Notes: generated by a model not told the origin, from the letters alone. A stretch of DNA of 32,445 nt from CAZVYS01 sp964630755 (GCA_964630755.1 CAZVYS010000009.1:1-32445); one strand, 5' to 3'. Positions 7,517 to 15,515 are shown, numbered from the stretch's first letter. Translations and numbers: made by a program.

Positions 7517-8194
7517 TCAAGAAGTTAAACTCGCCTTCACAATCAATCGCTTTTCAGTCGTCCCCCGAGGCGTACAGGTAACTAAGTTCAACTGCTCTCT
7601 ACTATCTTGTCTTTTAAACACCTCTACATTATCCGCTTCAACTACTTCAGTTCAAGCCACTTGATAAACATACTTATCCCCCAGGAACCAGATAATTATC
7701 TCATCACCTTTTTCTAGTTCATCCAAGCGATAAAACACCGCATTGTATCTACCAATATTAGCCGCAATATCTGTACTATGCGCAAACAAAGTAATCCCCC
7801 CACCCATACCTGGCAAATAAGTCCCAGCGCTGTGGGCTATCCCGCCTTTTAAAACTGTCCTGTACTCTTTCTTATCACTAGCGTCTACATTTGCATCAAT
7901 CTTTGACAAAGCCCCGATCTTTGGTATCTCGATCGTAAAGTAGGTAGCCGTCGTTACCTTGGTTTTGTCATCTGCATTAATTCTAAGTAAATCTGTAAAA
8001 GTAATCTGGCTTAACTTTAGTTCTTTTATCTTTTGTCTTGCTTCTTCTCTCCCAATAATAGCTGGTAACATTCCAGTCGCTATAAACACCAAGATCGAAC
8101 CCATCATCAAACCTTTTCCCCAAACAGATAAACCCTTTTTTACCTTATCTTTTTTCGAGGCTCTTTTATAAATCACCCCAGATAACTTAAGCAT
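7517..8194 (-). CDS. Sortase copy 2, interrupted by in-frame TGA
   Basis: Paralogue of the sortase at 3917-4627. Read from 8194, the frame has an N-terminal membrane segment (about 28-48) and the catalytic His in TLFAHSTDIA. It meets TGA at 7652-7654 after DKYVYQVA. The same frame then continues for 44 codons to TGA at 7517-7519 and contains the missing catalytic Cys (LVTCTPRGT) and Arg (EKRLIVKA). Without readthrough the 180-residue product lacks both catalytic residues. With one residue in place of the TGA the length (225) is normal for the family. Either it is a recent nonsense mutant or this UGA is recoded. It starts three bases after the surface-protein stop. Confidence 0.75.
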
Positions 8195-8197
8195 ACC

Positions 8198-9349
8198 TTA
8201 AAGTATCACTGCCACGATCTGTAAAGCAATCCCTAATACTCCAACAATTACCGGCCAGATCGCCATCCCTATTCCAGCTTCTGGAGCTACTGGAGGCGGT
8301 GAAACAATAACTGTTCCTGGCTCTGGATAGTTACCAAAGTCAAAGTAATAACTATTTCCTTCGTCTAAAACCTCTATCTTAACTGTCCCAGTGGTATTAA
8401 TCCAACCAGACTTTTCAATCTCTTTAACCTCAACCTTAGTATCATCATCTACCACTAACCAGTCTCCCCAACCAGAACTAGCATTAGTCCAATAATCTCT
8501 CCAACTACCATCATTGTATCTATACTGAAACTGCCAAGACTGACCAGTGCTACCTTCATTACTATCCCAAAGGCCATCTTTATCATCATCCTTAAACTTG
8601 CGAATCACCAAACTAGCTGTCCCTGGTGAGGGAGTCGGAGTTGGTGTAGGAGTAGGGGCTGGCGTTGGCGTGGGCGTAGGAGTAGGTGTCGGTGTAGGAG
8701 TTGGCGTAGGAGACGGATTAGGTGAACTTGGCGGATTTGATGGATCTGGTCCATTTTCTGGTCCACCTTGAGGAGTACTACACCCACTTCTTTCATAAAC
8801 CAAGTGCCCACCGTCATCAATCTGGCCACATCCACCTTGGGCAGCTATTCTAGCCAAAGCTTCTGCATATGTCATCCGCCCATACCAAGCATCATCATCT
8901 TTATCTATTACATTATTATTATCTTTATCTTCACCAATCCACACATCTACTAATTCATCCATTCCAGCAGAAAAACCAGAAGAGTTTGTATTTGCAGGAT
9001 GAGCAGGTGATCCAGGTAATAATTTCCGAACATCAAGAGTTTGGCTCATCATCTCTTCAAGATAATCATCAGAATTCTTATTTAAATTAAAATTAAGCTC
9101 ACCACCATTTTCCTGTGCTTCTTTATGCAAGTCTGATCCTCTAATATCTATCGACTTAACTGTACCAGCCTCTGTTTTATAATAAAGCATTCCTCCCCTA
9201 ACCTTGCCTTGCCCAGGTTCATCATTCCAACTATTATCCAGGCCAAGAATCGGCGCATCTTTCTTAATTTTCAAGTACTGAAACCCAGCTACCACCAATA
9301 AAACAACCAATAAAGCGCTTAAAATTATGTTTTTTTTACTTTTTCTCAT
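8198..9349 (-). CDS. Sortase-linked surface protein with Pro-Thr stalk, copy 2
   Basis: Secreted protein of 383 residues with an N-terminal membrane signal (about 7-25). An N-terminal region of unknown fold is followed by a Pro/Thr/Ser stalk (about 200-238) of repeated PT dipeptides, then an SdrD/Cna-B-like domain (about 240-340; VIRKFKDDDKDGLWDSNEG… NTTGTVKIEVLDEGNSYYFDFG) homologous to the one in the protein at 4624-5724. The C-terminus has APEAG followed by a hydrophobic segment, resembling a variant sorting signal, but there is no basic tail. Sortase copy 2 begins three bases downstream. A strong hairpin (9366-9428) occupies its leader. Confidence 0.75.
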   Translation of the reverse strand: MRKSKKNIILSALLVVLLVVAGFQYLKIKKDAPILGLDNSWNDEPGQGKVRGGMLYYKTEAGTVKSIDIRGSDLHKEAQENGGELNFNLNKNSDDYLEEMMSQTLDVRKLLPGSPAHPANTNSSGFSAGMDELVDVWIGEDKDNNNVIDKDDDAWYGRMTYAEALARIAAQGGCGQIDDGGHLVYERSGCSTPQGGPENGPDPSNPPSSPNPSPTPTPTPTPTPTPTPTPAPTPTPTPTPSPGTASLVIRKFKDDDKDGLWDSNEGSTGQSWQFQYRYNDGSWRDYWTNASSGWGDWLVVDDDTKVEVKEIEKSGWINTTGTVKIEVLDEGNSYYFDFGNYPEPGTVIVSPPPVAPEAGIGMAIWPVIVGVLGIALQIVAVIL

Positions 9350-9365
9350 AATTTATTCTACTAAC

Positions 9366-9428
9366 AAGGCTTGTCTAAAGGGAAGCGATAGGCCTGCCCA
9401 ACTTATCGCCCCCCTCTAGAAAAGCCTT
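9366..9428 (-). other. Long leader hairpin of the surface-protein gene
   Basis: Minus-strand RNA forms a stem of 7 + 17 base pairs with one internal mismatch (arms 9366-9390 and 9404-9428) and a 13-base loop. Three of the pairs are G·U, which become A·C mismatches in the plus-strand RNA. The structure therefore suits minus-strand transcription. It ends 16 bases before the ATG at 9349 and may protect or block translation of the surface-protein mRNA. Confidence 0.65.
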
Positions 9429-9435
9429 CAAAGCC

Positions 9436-9558
9436 TTGACAATGATTTATTAGTTTGTTAATTATTGTGAGTAGGATATTTCTAATTTTTGAAATTTCCT
9501 ATCAATAAGGGCATTACTATTCGAGTACCCCACTGCGATAGTAATGCTCTTTTTATTT
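9436..9558 (+). ncRNA. Candidate small RNA with intrinsic terminator
   Basis: TTGACA (9436-9441) is followed at a suitable distance by an AT-rich -10 region (TTAATTAT, about 9458-9465). Downstream are a hairpin (TAGGATATTTC/GAAATTTCCTA, 9472-9501, one mismatch) and a strong terminator. The terminator stem is GGGCATTACTAT/ATAGTAATGCTC (9509-9520, 9538-9549) followed by TTTTTATTT. No reading frame fits inside. The neighbouring genes are both on the minus strand, so this plus-strand unit of about 85-90 nt looks independent. Confidence 0.5.
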
Positions 9559-9718
9559 GATCAAATTATATCAAAACCTACCTTCTTGTCAAGCCTATAG
9601 CTTTTTATTTCCAAAATATCCCATACCCCATATAATTAACTATCAAATCACTTACTCAAGAAAAATCACTCTAATCCCCTATTTTCAAAACTATGTGGAT
9701 AACTTTGATCAACCAGCG

Positions 9719-11047
9719 CTACTTTAACCCTCTAACCGCCTCCACTACCGTTCTTACCTTCATCGGCCCGATCACCCTAGAATAACCTAGCTTCTTGGCC
9801 TCCATCACTCTCTTCTTCTCAAAACTGACCCTTCTCACTTCTCCCAGTAACCCCACTTCTCCAAACACGGCTGTCTTGTTACCCACCGCCTTATTTTTTA
9901 AACTACTAGCAATTGCCATACAAATCCCTAAATCTGCTGCTGGTTCGTTAAGTTTTAGCCCTCCAGCCACATTTACATACACATCCATCGAACCTAATGG
10001 CAACCGACATTTTTTAGTCAAAACTGCTACCAAAAGCTGCAATCTATTTCTGCCTACCCCTGTTCCTATTCTTCTAGGCATAGCCAGTTGCGACGGCACC
10101 ACCAAGGCCTGAATCTCAACCAAAACCGGCCTAGTTCCTTCCATGGTCGCTACCACACAACTTCCAGCCACACCTGCCTGCCTCTCTTCTAGAAACACGT
10201 CAGAGGGATTAACTACTTCTGTTAAACCTTTGTCTGACATTAAAAACACGCCCACTTCATCTACCGACCCAAATCTATTTTTCTGAGCTCTTAAAATCCT
10301 AAAAACATGCTTTTTATCTCCTTCTAAATATAAAACCGTGTCCACCAAATGCTCTAACACCTTAGGCCCAGCAATCGCTCCCTGCTTAGTAACATGCCCC
10401 ACTAAAAAGACTGGTATATTAAGCTCTTTAGCCATCTTGAGTAATCTATGTGAACACTCCCTCACCTGTCCAACGCTCCCTGCCATACCCGTTAAATCTT
10501 CAGTATTCATGGTCTGCACGCTGTCTACGATTACAAGGCCTGGCCTTGAAGTCATGCTCTGCACACTAGCCACCACCTCGTCCACGTTTGTTTCTGAAAG
10601 GAAGCTCAAACCACTCTTAATCTTAGAACTACCCAACCTATCTATTCTTATCTTAATCTGCTCAGGTGATTCTTCTCCACAAACATAAAGCACCTCTTGA
10701 TCTAAACACATCGCCAGCTGCGTTAACAAAGTCGACTTGCCTATTCCCGGTTCTCCAGCCAGTAACACCACACTGCCAGGCACCATGCCACTACCTAAAA
10801 CTCTATCTAGCTCTCCTATGCCAGTCTTAACTCTATCCACATCTTTAGATTTTACTTGAGACATCTTAATCGGCTCCCTGCCTCCACTTTTCCGACTACC
10901 CCCTCCCCCTAATCCACTGCTTTTTTTACTAGCCACCACTGTCTCTACTAAAGTATTCCAATCACTGCACCCCTCACATTGACCAGCCCACTTTAAGCTC
11001 TCAAACCCACACTTTTGACAAATAAAACGCGTAACTTGTTTTGCCAT
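9719..11047 (-). CDS. radA: DNA repair protein RadA (Sms)
   Basis: RecA-like ATPase of 442 residues that helps branch migration in recombinational repair. The N-terminal zinc finger (CQKCGFESLKWAGQCEGC, about 10-27), Walker A GEPGIGKST (about 95), the RadA-specific KNRFG motif (AQKNRFGSVDEVG, about 256) and the C-terminal Lon-like domain (MDVYVNVAGGLKLNEPAADL) are all present. Length is normal. The ATG follows an extended -10 box (TGATATACT) by six bases with no Shine-Dalgarno sequence, so the mRNA is probably leaderless. The promoter overlaps the 3' end of the antiporter gene. Confidence 0.97.
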   Translation of the reverse strand: MAKQVTRFICQKCGFESLKWAGQCEGCSDWNTLVETVVASKKSSGLGGGGSRKSGGREPIKMSQVKSKDVDRVKTGIGELDRVLGSGMVPGSVVLLAGEPGIGKSTLLTQLAMCLDQEVLYVCGEESPEQIKIRIDRLGSSKIKSGLSFLSETNVDEVVASVQSMTSRPGLVIVDSVQTMNTEDLTGMAGSVGQVRECSHRLLKMAKELNIPVFLVGHVTKQGAIAGPKVLEHLVDTVLYLEGDKKHVFRILRAQKNRFGSVDEVGVFLMSDKGLTEVVNPSDVFLEERQAGVAGSCVVATMEGTRPVLVEIQALVVPSQLAMPRRIGTGVGRNRLQLLVAVLTKKCRLPLGSMDVYVNVAGGLKLNEPAADLGICMAIASSLKNKAVGNKTAVFGEVGLLGEVRRVSFEKKRVMEAKKLGYSRVIGPMKVRTVVEAVRGLK

Positions 11048-11053
11048 GGGGCT

Positions 11054-11062
11054 AGTATATCA
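11054..11062 (-). promoter_or_regulatory. Extended -10 promoter of radA
   Basis: The minus strand reads TGATATACT six bases before the radA ATG, a TGn-extended -10 element. A good -35 is not visible. Transcription would start at or next to the start codon. Confidence 0.5.
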
Positions 11063-11071
11063 CGACGCCTA

Positions 11072-12118
11072 TTAATGCCCTACTGCCGCTACTGTCTCGA
11101 CTACCTCTGGAAACATAATCTTTGATCCTATATATCCCAGATATATCAACACCACTACTATCCCCCCTAAAGCATCAAAGGTTTTGTTCTTGCCTACCAG
11201 CTTGTTCTCAATCAAAAGTACAAAAAGCACCACAATCGAAAAGATGTTTAAAAAGTACATGTCTTTAAATGCACCCGGCAACACTGGTAAGTCCTTAACC
11301 ATCATCGGCACGCCCAGCCCAAAAAAGATATTAAAAATATTTGACCCAAACACATTACCTAACACAATATCTGTGTAGCCTTTTCTAGCTGCTTGGATTG
11401 ACGACACTATCTCTGGAAAAGAGGTGCCAATCCCTACAATAGTTAGACCAACAATGTACTTTGACACCCCTAAGCTTAAAGCAATCCCACTACCAGAACC
11501 AACTAATAATCTTGCTGCCAGCACTAGTAAAAACAAACCTCCGCCAATCGTAAAAGCTACTTTCCCCACCCCTTCTTCATGTTTATCTTGCTTTTTATCA
11601 CAATCTCCATACTGCTCTTTAGTCTCCTTAGTGCATCTTTCTCGAATAGCGTATTGATAAATCAAGAACAAAATAATCGCAAAGCAAACCACCATTATTG
11701 TTCCTTCTTTACGAGACAGCACTCCGTCAGCTGCAAAAGCTGTGAGTAAACCAGTGGCTGCTGCATGCATTGGCACTTCTTTTTCTGCCACTACCACCTT
11801 AGTTACCAAGGTTGCCACAATCGCTGATATGCCTAATCCCAAGCCCAAATTAACAAAATTAGACCCTAGCACATTGCCCATAACTGCCTCGGTATGTCCT
11901 TGAGAGAAAATCTCTACCAAATTTACAGCTAGCTCTGCCATACTGGTCCCCATTGCCACCACTGTTGCTCCGATTATTAACGGGCTTATCCTAAGCCTCT
12001 TTGACAACACCACTGCCCCATCTATCATCCACTCAGATGATCTAACCAATAAAAAAAGCGCTAGTAGCGCTAATCCGATGTTTACAACTAAAGGTTGGTT
12101 GAGAAAAAATGATTCCAT
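11072..12118 (-). CDS. Sodium/calcium antiporter (CaCA family)
   Basis: Membrane cation exchanger of 348 residues with about ten helices. The two inverted alpha repeats that form the ion site are intact: GTSMAELAVNLVE… NVLGSNFVNLGLG (about 57-95) and GTSFPEIVSSIQAA… GNVFGSNIFNIFFG (about 230-268), each with the acidic residue needed for ion binding. A charged cytoplasmic loop (about 160-185, Lys/Glu/Cys) separates the halves. It probably exports calcium in exchange for sodium. It has a near-consensus promoter (12179-12207) and a 55-base leader without clear Shine-Dalgarno sequence. Confidence 0.92.
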   Translation of the reverse strand: MESFFLNQPLVVNIGLALLALFLLVRSSEWMIDGAVVLSKRLRISPLIIGATVVAMGTSMAELAVNLVEIFSQGHTEAVMGNVLGSNFVNLGLGLGISAIVATLVTKVVVAEKEVPMHAAATGLLTAFAADGVLSRKEGTIMVVCFAIILFLIYQYAIRERCTKETKEQYGDCDKKQDKHEEGVGKVAFTIGGGLFLLVLAARLLVGSGSGIALSLGVSKYIVGLTIVGIGTSFPEIVSSIQAARKGYTDIVLGNVFGSNIFNIFFGLGVPMMVKDLPVLPGAFKDMYFLNIFSIVVLFVLLIENKLVGKNKTFDALGGIVVVLIYLGYIGSKIMFPEVVETVAAVGH

Positions 12119-12178
12119 AATTTCGGGAAACTATTGGGTTTTACACATTTAATGCGTAATTTTTAAACGACAATTTTG

Positions 12179-12207
12179 AATATACTCTCATCAAAAAAAT
12201 CTGTCAA
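12179..12207 (-). promoter_or_regulatory. Promoter of the antiporter gene
   Basis: Minus strand: TTGACA (12202-12207), 17-base spacer, TATATT (12179-12184). This is one of the best sigma-70-like promoters in the window. It lies just outside the left end of lipoprotein unit 1. Confidence 0.75.
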
Positions 12208-12266
12208 GAAGATATTTTTTCGAAACTTATAAAAAAACATGCTGCGTAAAACAAAACCCCCCGGGG

Positions 12267-12320
12267 TGGAAGAGATCGCCTCTTAACTAAAAAAACAATG
12301 CTTAAAGGCAATCACTTCCA
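12267..12320 (-). terminator. 3' hairpin of lipoprotein unit 1
   Basis: Arms 12267-12281 and 12306-12320 pair over 15 positions with one mismatch and one G·U in the minus-strand RNA. The bases TTTTGTTTTA follow about 15 bases later, after a GGGG run, so termination is plausible but not classical. The sequence GAAGAGATCGCCT recurs in the corresponding hairpin of unit 2. Confidence 0.45.
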
Positions 12321-12329
12321 AATAATAAT

Positions 12330-12749
12330 TCACTCATAATATTTCTGACTGGCATATTCAACTTTGCAGCCTTCGTCATTGCTACTAACAACCGCACTTC
12401 CATCTTCATTCTGCCACTGATTGATAAAAGCTTGAGCTGAACTTCCTGAATAATCATTAACTGTGATATACCAGTCCGTCACAATTTTTGATTGCTCACA
12501 GAAAATATAATACTCATTAGTATCAGACTCGGAATTCTTCAGGAAAATTACTCCCCCTCCCTTAAGCTGCTTTGTCGTCATTTCAACCTCTGGTTCTGCC
12601 GTTTCTGTTGCTTCAGTAACAACTGTTTTAACAACAGGAATAAATGGTTGATTGAGTAAATCTTCAAACTCAGCCGCTGAACATCCGGTTAGGCAAAAAA
12701 TCGCCAAAACCATCAAAATAACTAATCCTAACCATTTCATTTTCTTCAT
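12330..12749 (-). CDS. Small lipoprotein, unknown family
   Basis: A 139-residue exported lipoprotein. Signal peptide MKKMKWLGLVILMVLAIFCLTGC with a classical lipobox (LTGC, Cys at about 23), then a Thr/Glu-rich linker and a small domain (about 60-139) with two cysteines (FCEQ, GCKVEY) that may form a disulfide. The start at 12749 is chosen because AGGAG lies ten bases upstream; a TTG seven codons earlier is unlikely. It is the only gene in unit 1, transcribed from an extended -10 promoter (TGGTATAAT, 12920-12928). It ends in TGA. No family recognised. Signal and length resemble the lipoproteins of unit 2, but the mature sequences are not clearly related. Confidence 0.7.
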   Translation of the reverse strand: MKKMKWLGLVILMVLAIFCLTGCSAAEFEDLLNQPFIPVVKTVVTEATETAEPEVEMTTKQLKGGGVIFLKNSESDTNEYYIFCEQSKIVTDWYITVNDYSGSSAQAFINQWQNEDGSAVVSSNDEGCKVEYASQKYYE

Positions 12750-12919
12750 CTTTCCAAATCTCCTATTCAAACTCTATATTTTTTGGGACAAATGTCCTCG
12801 CTCAAGACTAAAATAATCCTCAGCGAGAACATCTATCCTTATTACGCAGCATGTTAAAGAGCTTTTTATAGATACAAAAACAGCTCAAGCTATTTGAGCC
12901 TCTTATATCTAACCCCAGG

Positions 12920-12928
12920 ATTATACCA
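12920..12928 (-). promoter_or_regulatory. Extended -10 promoter of lipoprotein unit 1
   Basis: The minus strand reads TGGTATAAT, a TGn-extended -10 element. Identical 9-mers precede unit 2 (15615-15623) and the propeller gene (17148-17156). This box lies within 35 bases of the upstream gene's stop codon. Confidence 0.6.
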
Positions 12929-12953
12929 CAAGCCTATAACTATCTATTCACAA

Positions 12954-14429
12954 CTATACATAGGCATCAATCAACTCAACGTCACCATTCTTAATCGTAG
13001 TTCCATACAGCCTTCTCTCCTGCATGTCATTTTGCCCAGTTACCACCATGGCAACCACATTGTCTTTATTTCTAAAATTACTCCCCCAGCTCTTTTGAAA
13101 AATAAAATCTAAAATAGCTTGAGCCTCAGCTTTTGAATCTGAAAAAACTGTTAATGAATTGGCATCTAAATGCTCGCCATATCCAAGTTGATGACAAATA
13201 TTCCTAGATCTATAAGATAATTGTATTTGATTCTCTCCCAGTAGCCTTCCTCCAAAAGCTGCCCCATGTTTTACTCTTCTGCCTGCAAAAGTCATAGCCG
13301 GAATCGAAGCTGCATCAATATACAAACCAAAATTTCCCTGGCTAGCAGTTGCTTCTTTTATCTTAGGACTATCCTTTACCTCAGATGCATATCGATAATA
13401 TCTCTCTACTAAACTATCTGGCCACTGGTTCATATCCAACCCAACTAATTGACCACTTGATCTAGTTATTTCTCCCCACTTCTTAATCACATTCCCAAAT
13501 CTTGAAAACTCCTCATCAGAGAAAACATTTCCATTGGGTAAATGCAGCTTTAGTCGTTTTTGTCTTAAATCAATCAAAGCCAAAGGCACAGAAGCTTGAA
13601 CTCGATGATTAGATAAAGCCGTAGTAACCACGAGACTCTCTACTCCTTCATCTTTAAGAAAATTGGCGTAAACCCAGGCCCGCACTGTTGCGTCAAGAGC
13701 TAAATTATCAGAATCTCTAAAAACACCAAGATTATCTAATATCCCTTCAACTACATTATCCTTCCATGCAGCTCCACTAGGACCTACTCCCTGATAATAA
13801 ACATAATCCCCCCAAAAGCTTCTAGCTGACTCTCTACTTCTAGCCCAAAAAACATCTTGCAACACCGCTTTGCCAGTTTCACCAGGAATGCCCTCGTGCA
13901 ATAATCGAATTCCTTGTAGCTCATTATAACCAGCTAAAGCATCATTAAATCCCGTTTGGTCAATAAATTCATGCTCCGCCATAAATCTATATGCTGGATT
14001 TCCATAATATCCAAATTTCTCTGCCTCTCCACCACACACTGATTCGTCTTCACTGCTCCCAGACACTAAACCACCTGAATCAAGATGACTAGTTGTCTCT
14101 ATAATCCCAGCTCCATTAGCTAAATACAAAAGCTCATTTAAATTAGGCCTAGGATACCCAGCAATGCCCTTAATCGGATCTACCATTGGCACATCTCTAT
14201 TCTTAACTGCACTAGGAGTATTTTTATTATCCCTAGCATCCTGACAGCCAAATCTTCTAACCAGCTCTCCATTCTCAGCTGCCTCTATATATATTCCAAT
14301 CGCTCTGTTTTCTGTATTTCTCTGCCACTCACTAGCTAGCTCAGCAATAATCTCGCCTTGCGCTTTTGGTATTTCTTTAGAATTTATTTCAAAACTTTCT
14401 CTTTCTGGCATAGAATCAAAAAACTGCAT
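12954..14429 (-). CDS. Carbonic-anhydrase-like CxDxR protein (491 aa)
   Basis: Cytoplasmic-looking protein of 491 residues with no signal or membrane segment. Near the N-terminus it has GCQDAR (Cys62-Asp64-Arg66), a KGIAGY segment (about 86-91), TSHLDSGG (His115) and CGG (Cys132). This order matches the zinc site and Asp-Arg dyad of beta-class carbonic anhydrases (CxDxR… H…C), with seven extra residues between His and the second Cys. The remaining 350 residues are unidentified. A segment GLYIDAAS (about 365) echoes GIYIEAAE (about 45), hinting at an internal duplication. A TTGTAA-17-TAATAT promoter lies upstream. Enzyme activity is inference; it could be a divergent metal-binding homologue. 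Confidence 0.55.
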   Translation of the reverse strand: MQFFDSMPERESFEINSKEIPKAQGEIIAELASEWQRNTENRAIGIYIEAAENGELVRRFGCQDARDNKNTPSAVKNRDVPMVDPIKGIAGYPRPNLNELLYLANGAGIIETTSHLDSGGLVSGSSEDESVCGGEAEKFGYYGNPAYRFMAEHEFIDQTGFNDALAGYNELQGIRLLHEGIPGETGKAVLQDVFWARSRESARSFWGDYVYYQGVGPSGAAWKDNVVEGILDNLGVFRDSDNLALDATVRAWVYANFLKDEGVESLVVTTALSNHRVQASVPLALIDLRQKRLKLHLPNGNVFSDEEFSRFGNVIKKWGEITRSSGQLVGLDMNQWPDSLVERYYRYASEVKDSPKIKEATASQGNFGLYIDAASIPAMTFAGRRVKHGAAFGGRLLGENQIQLSYRSRNICHQLGYGEHLDANSLTVFSDSKAEAQAILDFIFQKSWGSNFRNKDNVVAMVVTGQNDMQERRLYGTTIKNGDVELIDAYV

Positions 14430-14531
14430 TCACATACTTTGCAGTCACCTCTTGTGATATTAGCCTATAACCCAAACTATTACAATACACATCCATTACT
14501 CATCACCTTTTCCTTCCGGCCAATTTATTTC

Positions 14532-14554
14532 TACCTACAAGGACTCTCCTCGTA
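14532..14554. repeat. Dispersed 23-bp repeat, copy 1
   Basis: This 23-base segment (containing ACAAGGACTCTCCTCGTA) is identical at 19433-19455. In minus-strand RNA it can fold as a nine-base-pair hairpin with a three-base loop and one G·U pair. Here it lies between the promoter of the gene at 12954-14429 and the 3' end of lipoprotein unit 2. Confidence 0.8.
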
Positions 14555-14622
14555 ACTACAAATAAAATAACATGCCGCGCGAAAAGGCTTTTGGTGTAAA
14601 ACACCAACTAAAAACCCTTTCA

Positions 14623-14668
14623 GGAAGAAGATCGCCTCATGGCAAATTTCGCATAGGCGATCTCTTCC
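14623..14668 (-). terminator. 3' hairpin of lipoprotein unit 2
   Basis: Arms 14623-14637 and 14655-14668 pair perfectly apart from one bulged base. In the minus-strand RNA they are followed by TGAAAGGGTTTTTAG and a second small hairpin (GGTGT/ACACC, about 14593-14605). It corresponds in position and sequence to the hairpin at 12267-12320. Confidence 0.5.
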
Positions 14669-14682
14669 AAAATCTATAAATA

Positions 14683-15063
14683 TTAATCACTGAACTCGTA
14701 CTTCTCTGCATCTGTGATTGTCACTGCACAACTAATTCCCCCAAGACAACTAACTGATGCAGCAGCACATGACGCCGAATTTTTTCCTTCAATTGGCTTA
14801 CTTAATGCTGAGGATATGATGGTAATCTGCCAATACCCAGTTCCGTCACTTTCCGTCTCAGCAGAAACACTAATTACATAGATCGTACCAGTGCTAATCT
14901 GCTTTACACTTTCAGAGCCAGTAGTGATATAGCGGAAATTATTCTCCTCCTCAGTATCTTCAGAAGTCTGCGTAGGCTGCACTGGCAGAGATCTAGCAGG
15001 TATACCACACGCCAATATTGCCAGTACTAAACAAGCTAACAAAATCCAAAAATATTTCTTCAT
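14683..15063 (-). CDS. Small lipoprotein, unknown family (unit 2, second gene)
   Basis: A 126-residue exported protein with signal peptide MKKYFWILLACLVLAILAC (lipobox-like ILAC, Cys about 19), a Thr/Glu-rich linker and a small domain with several cysteines near the C-terminus (SCAAASVSCLGGISC), probably disulfide bonded. AAGGGAG precedes the ATG. It begins four bases after the upstream lipoprotein gene ends, so the two are co-transcribed. The function is unknown. Surface exposure is expected from the lipobox. Confidence 0.7.
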   Translation of the reverse strand: MKKYFWILLACLVLAILACGIPARSLPVQPTQTSEDTEEENNFRYITTGSESVKQISTGTIYVISVSAETESDGTGYWQITIISSALSKPIEGKNSASCAAASVSCLGGISCAVTITDAEKYEFSD

Positions 15064-15067
15064 CGTT

Positions 15068-15418
15068 TTACTCCCTTATAAACCTTGTATCGTATCTAAC
15101 AATACAAGCCTTGCCATCCTCGCTCTTGGTGACAGTTACATGATCCGGAGTTTCCATTATCGTTTGTTGAGTATTCCCCATCCTCCATTGAAGACTTAAA
15201 TCTCCATTTTTGTCGAACCGGCAAAAAACAGTTCTTTCCAAACCCTTGTCTTTTGTGTACATCGACAAAGCAGCTCCTTCTTGGATCTCTTTTTCTTCCC
15301 AATCAGGATCTGGTGCCGAAACTACTTCCAATTCAGGCACATATGACTGAGGTGTTCCACACCCTACCGCCATTATTACAAATATAAACACGACAAAAAT
15401 CCAGCTAACCTTCTTCAT
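15068..15418 (-). CDS. Small lipoprotein, unknown family (unit 2, first gene)
   Basis: A 116-residue protein from the ATG at 15418, chosen because AAGGAG lies ten bases upstream and a signal peptide begins there (MKKVSWIFVVFIFVIMAVGC, lipobox AVGC, Cys about 20). The mature part contains two further cysteines (VFCRFD, ACIVRY) that could pair, and short beta-rich segments (GDLSLQWRMG, TPDHVTVTKS). It is followed four bases later by the second lipoprotein gene. An 11-bp hairpin (15467-15515) precedes it in the leader. No family recognised. Confidence 0.7.
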   Translation of the reverse strand: MKKVSWIFVVFIFVIMAVGCGTPQSYVPELEVVSAPDPDWEEKEIQEGAALSMYTKDKGLERTVFCRFDKNGDLSLQWRMGNTQQTIMETPDHVTVTKSEDGKACIVRYDTRFIRE

Positions 15419-15466
15419 AAAACTACATCTCCTTATGATAAAAAAACTTTGAATTTTTACTTTCAC

Positions 15467-15515
15467 TTCTTTACTGCCCTCAAGGCTAGCTCATAGCCCT
15501 CAGTGCAGTAAAGAA
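15467..15515 (-). other. Leader hairpin of lipoprotein unit 2
   Basis: TTCTTTACTGC (15467-15477) pairs perfectly with GCAGTAAAGAA (15505-15515). Inside it GGCTA-GCTCA-TAGCC forms a second stem. It sits between the right inverted repeat and the Shine-Dalgarno sequence of the first lipoprotein gene. Confidence 0.6.

Larger units (their letters stand above)
12236..12855 (-). other. Lipoprotein unit 1 bounded by a 14-bp perfect inverted repeat
   Basis: AACATGCTGCGTAA (12236-12249) and TTACGCAGCATGTT (12842-12855) are perfect inverted copies enclosing one lipoprotein gene. In the minus-strand mRNA they lie in the 5' and 3' leaders, so the ends can pair and the 3' copy runs into a U7 tract. Inside the unit a hairpin with arms 12267-12281 and 12306-12320 (TGGAAG…GCCT type) follows the gene. 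Hairpins GGAC-AAAT-GTCC and CTCGCT/AGCGAG (12786-12827) precede it. The same plan recurs at 14568-15546. It could be a terminal-repeat cassette or an mRNA end-pairing architecture. Confidence 0.65.

Noticed and set aside
8630..8730. Tandem DNA repeat or plus-strand gene with Val-Gly repeats
   Set aside because: It is the antisense of the Pro-Thr stalk in the surface protein at 8198-9349; no other support for a plus-strand gene.
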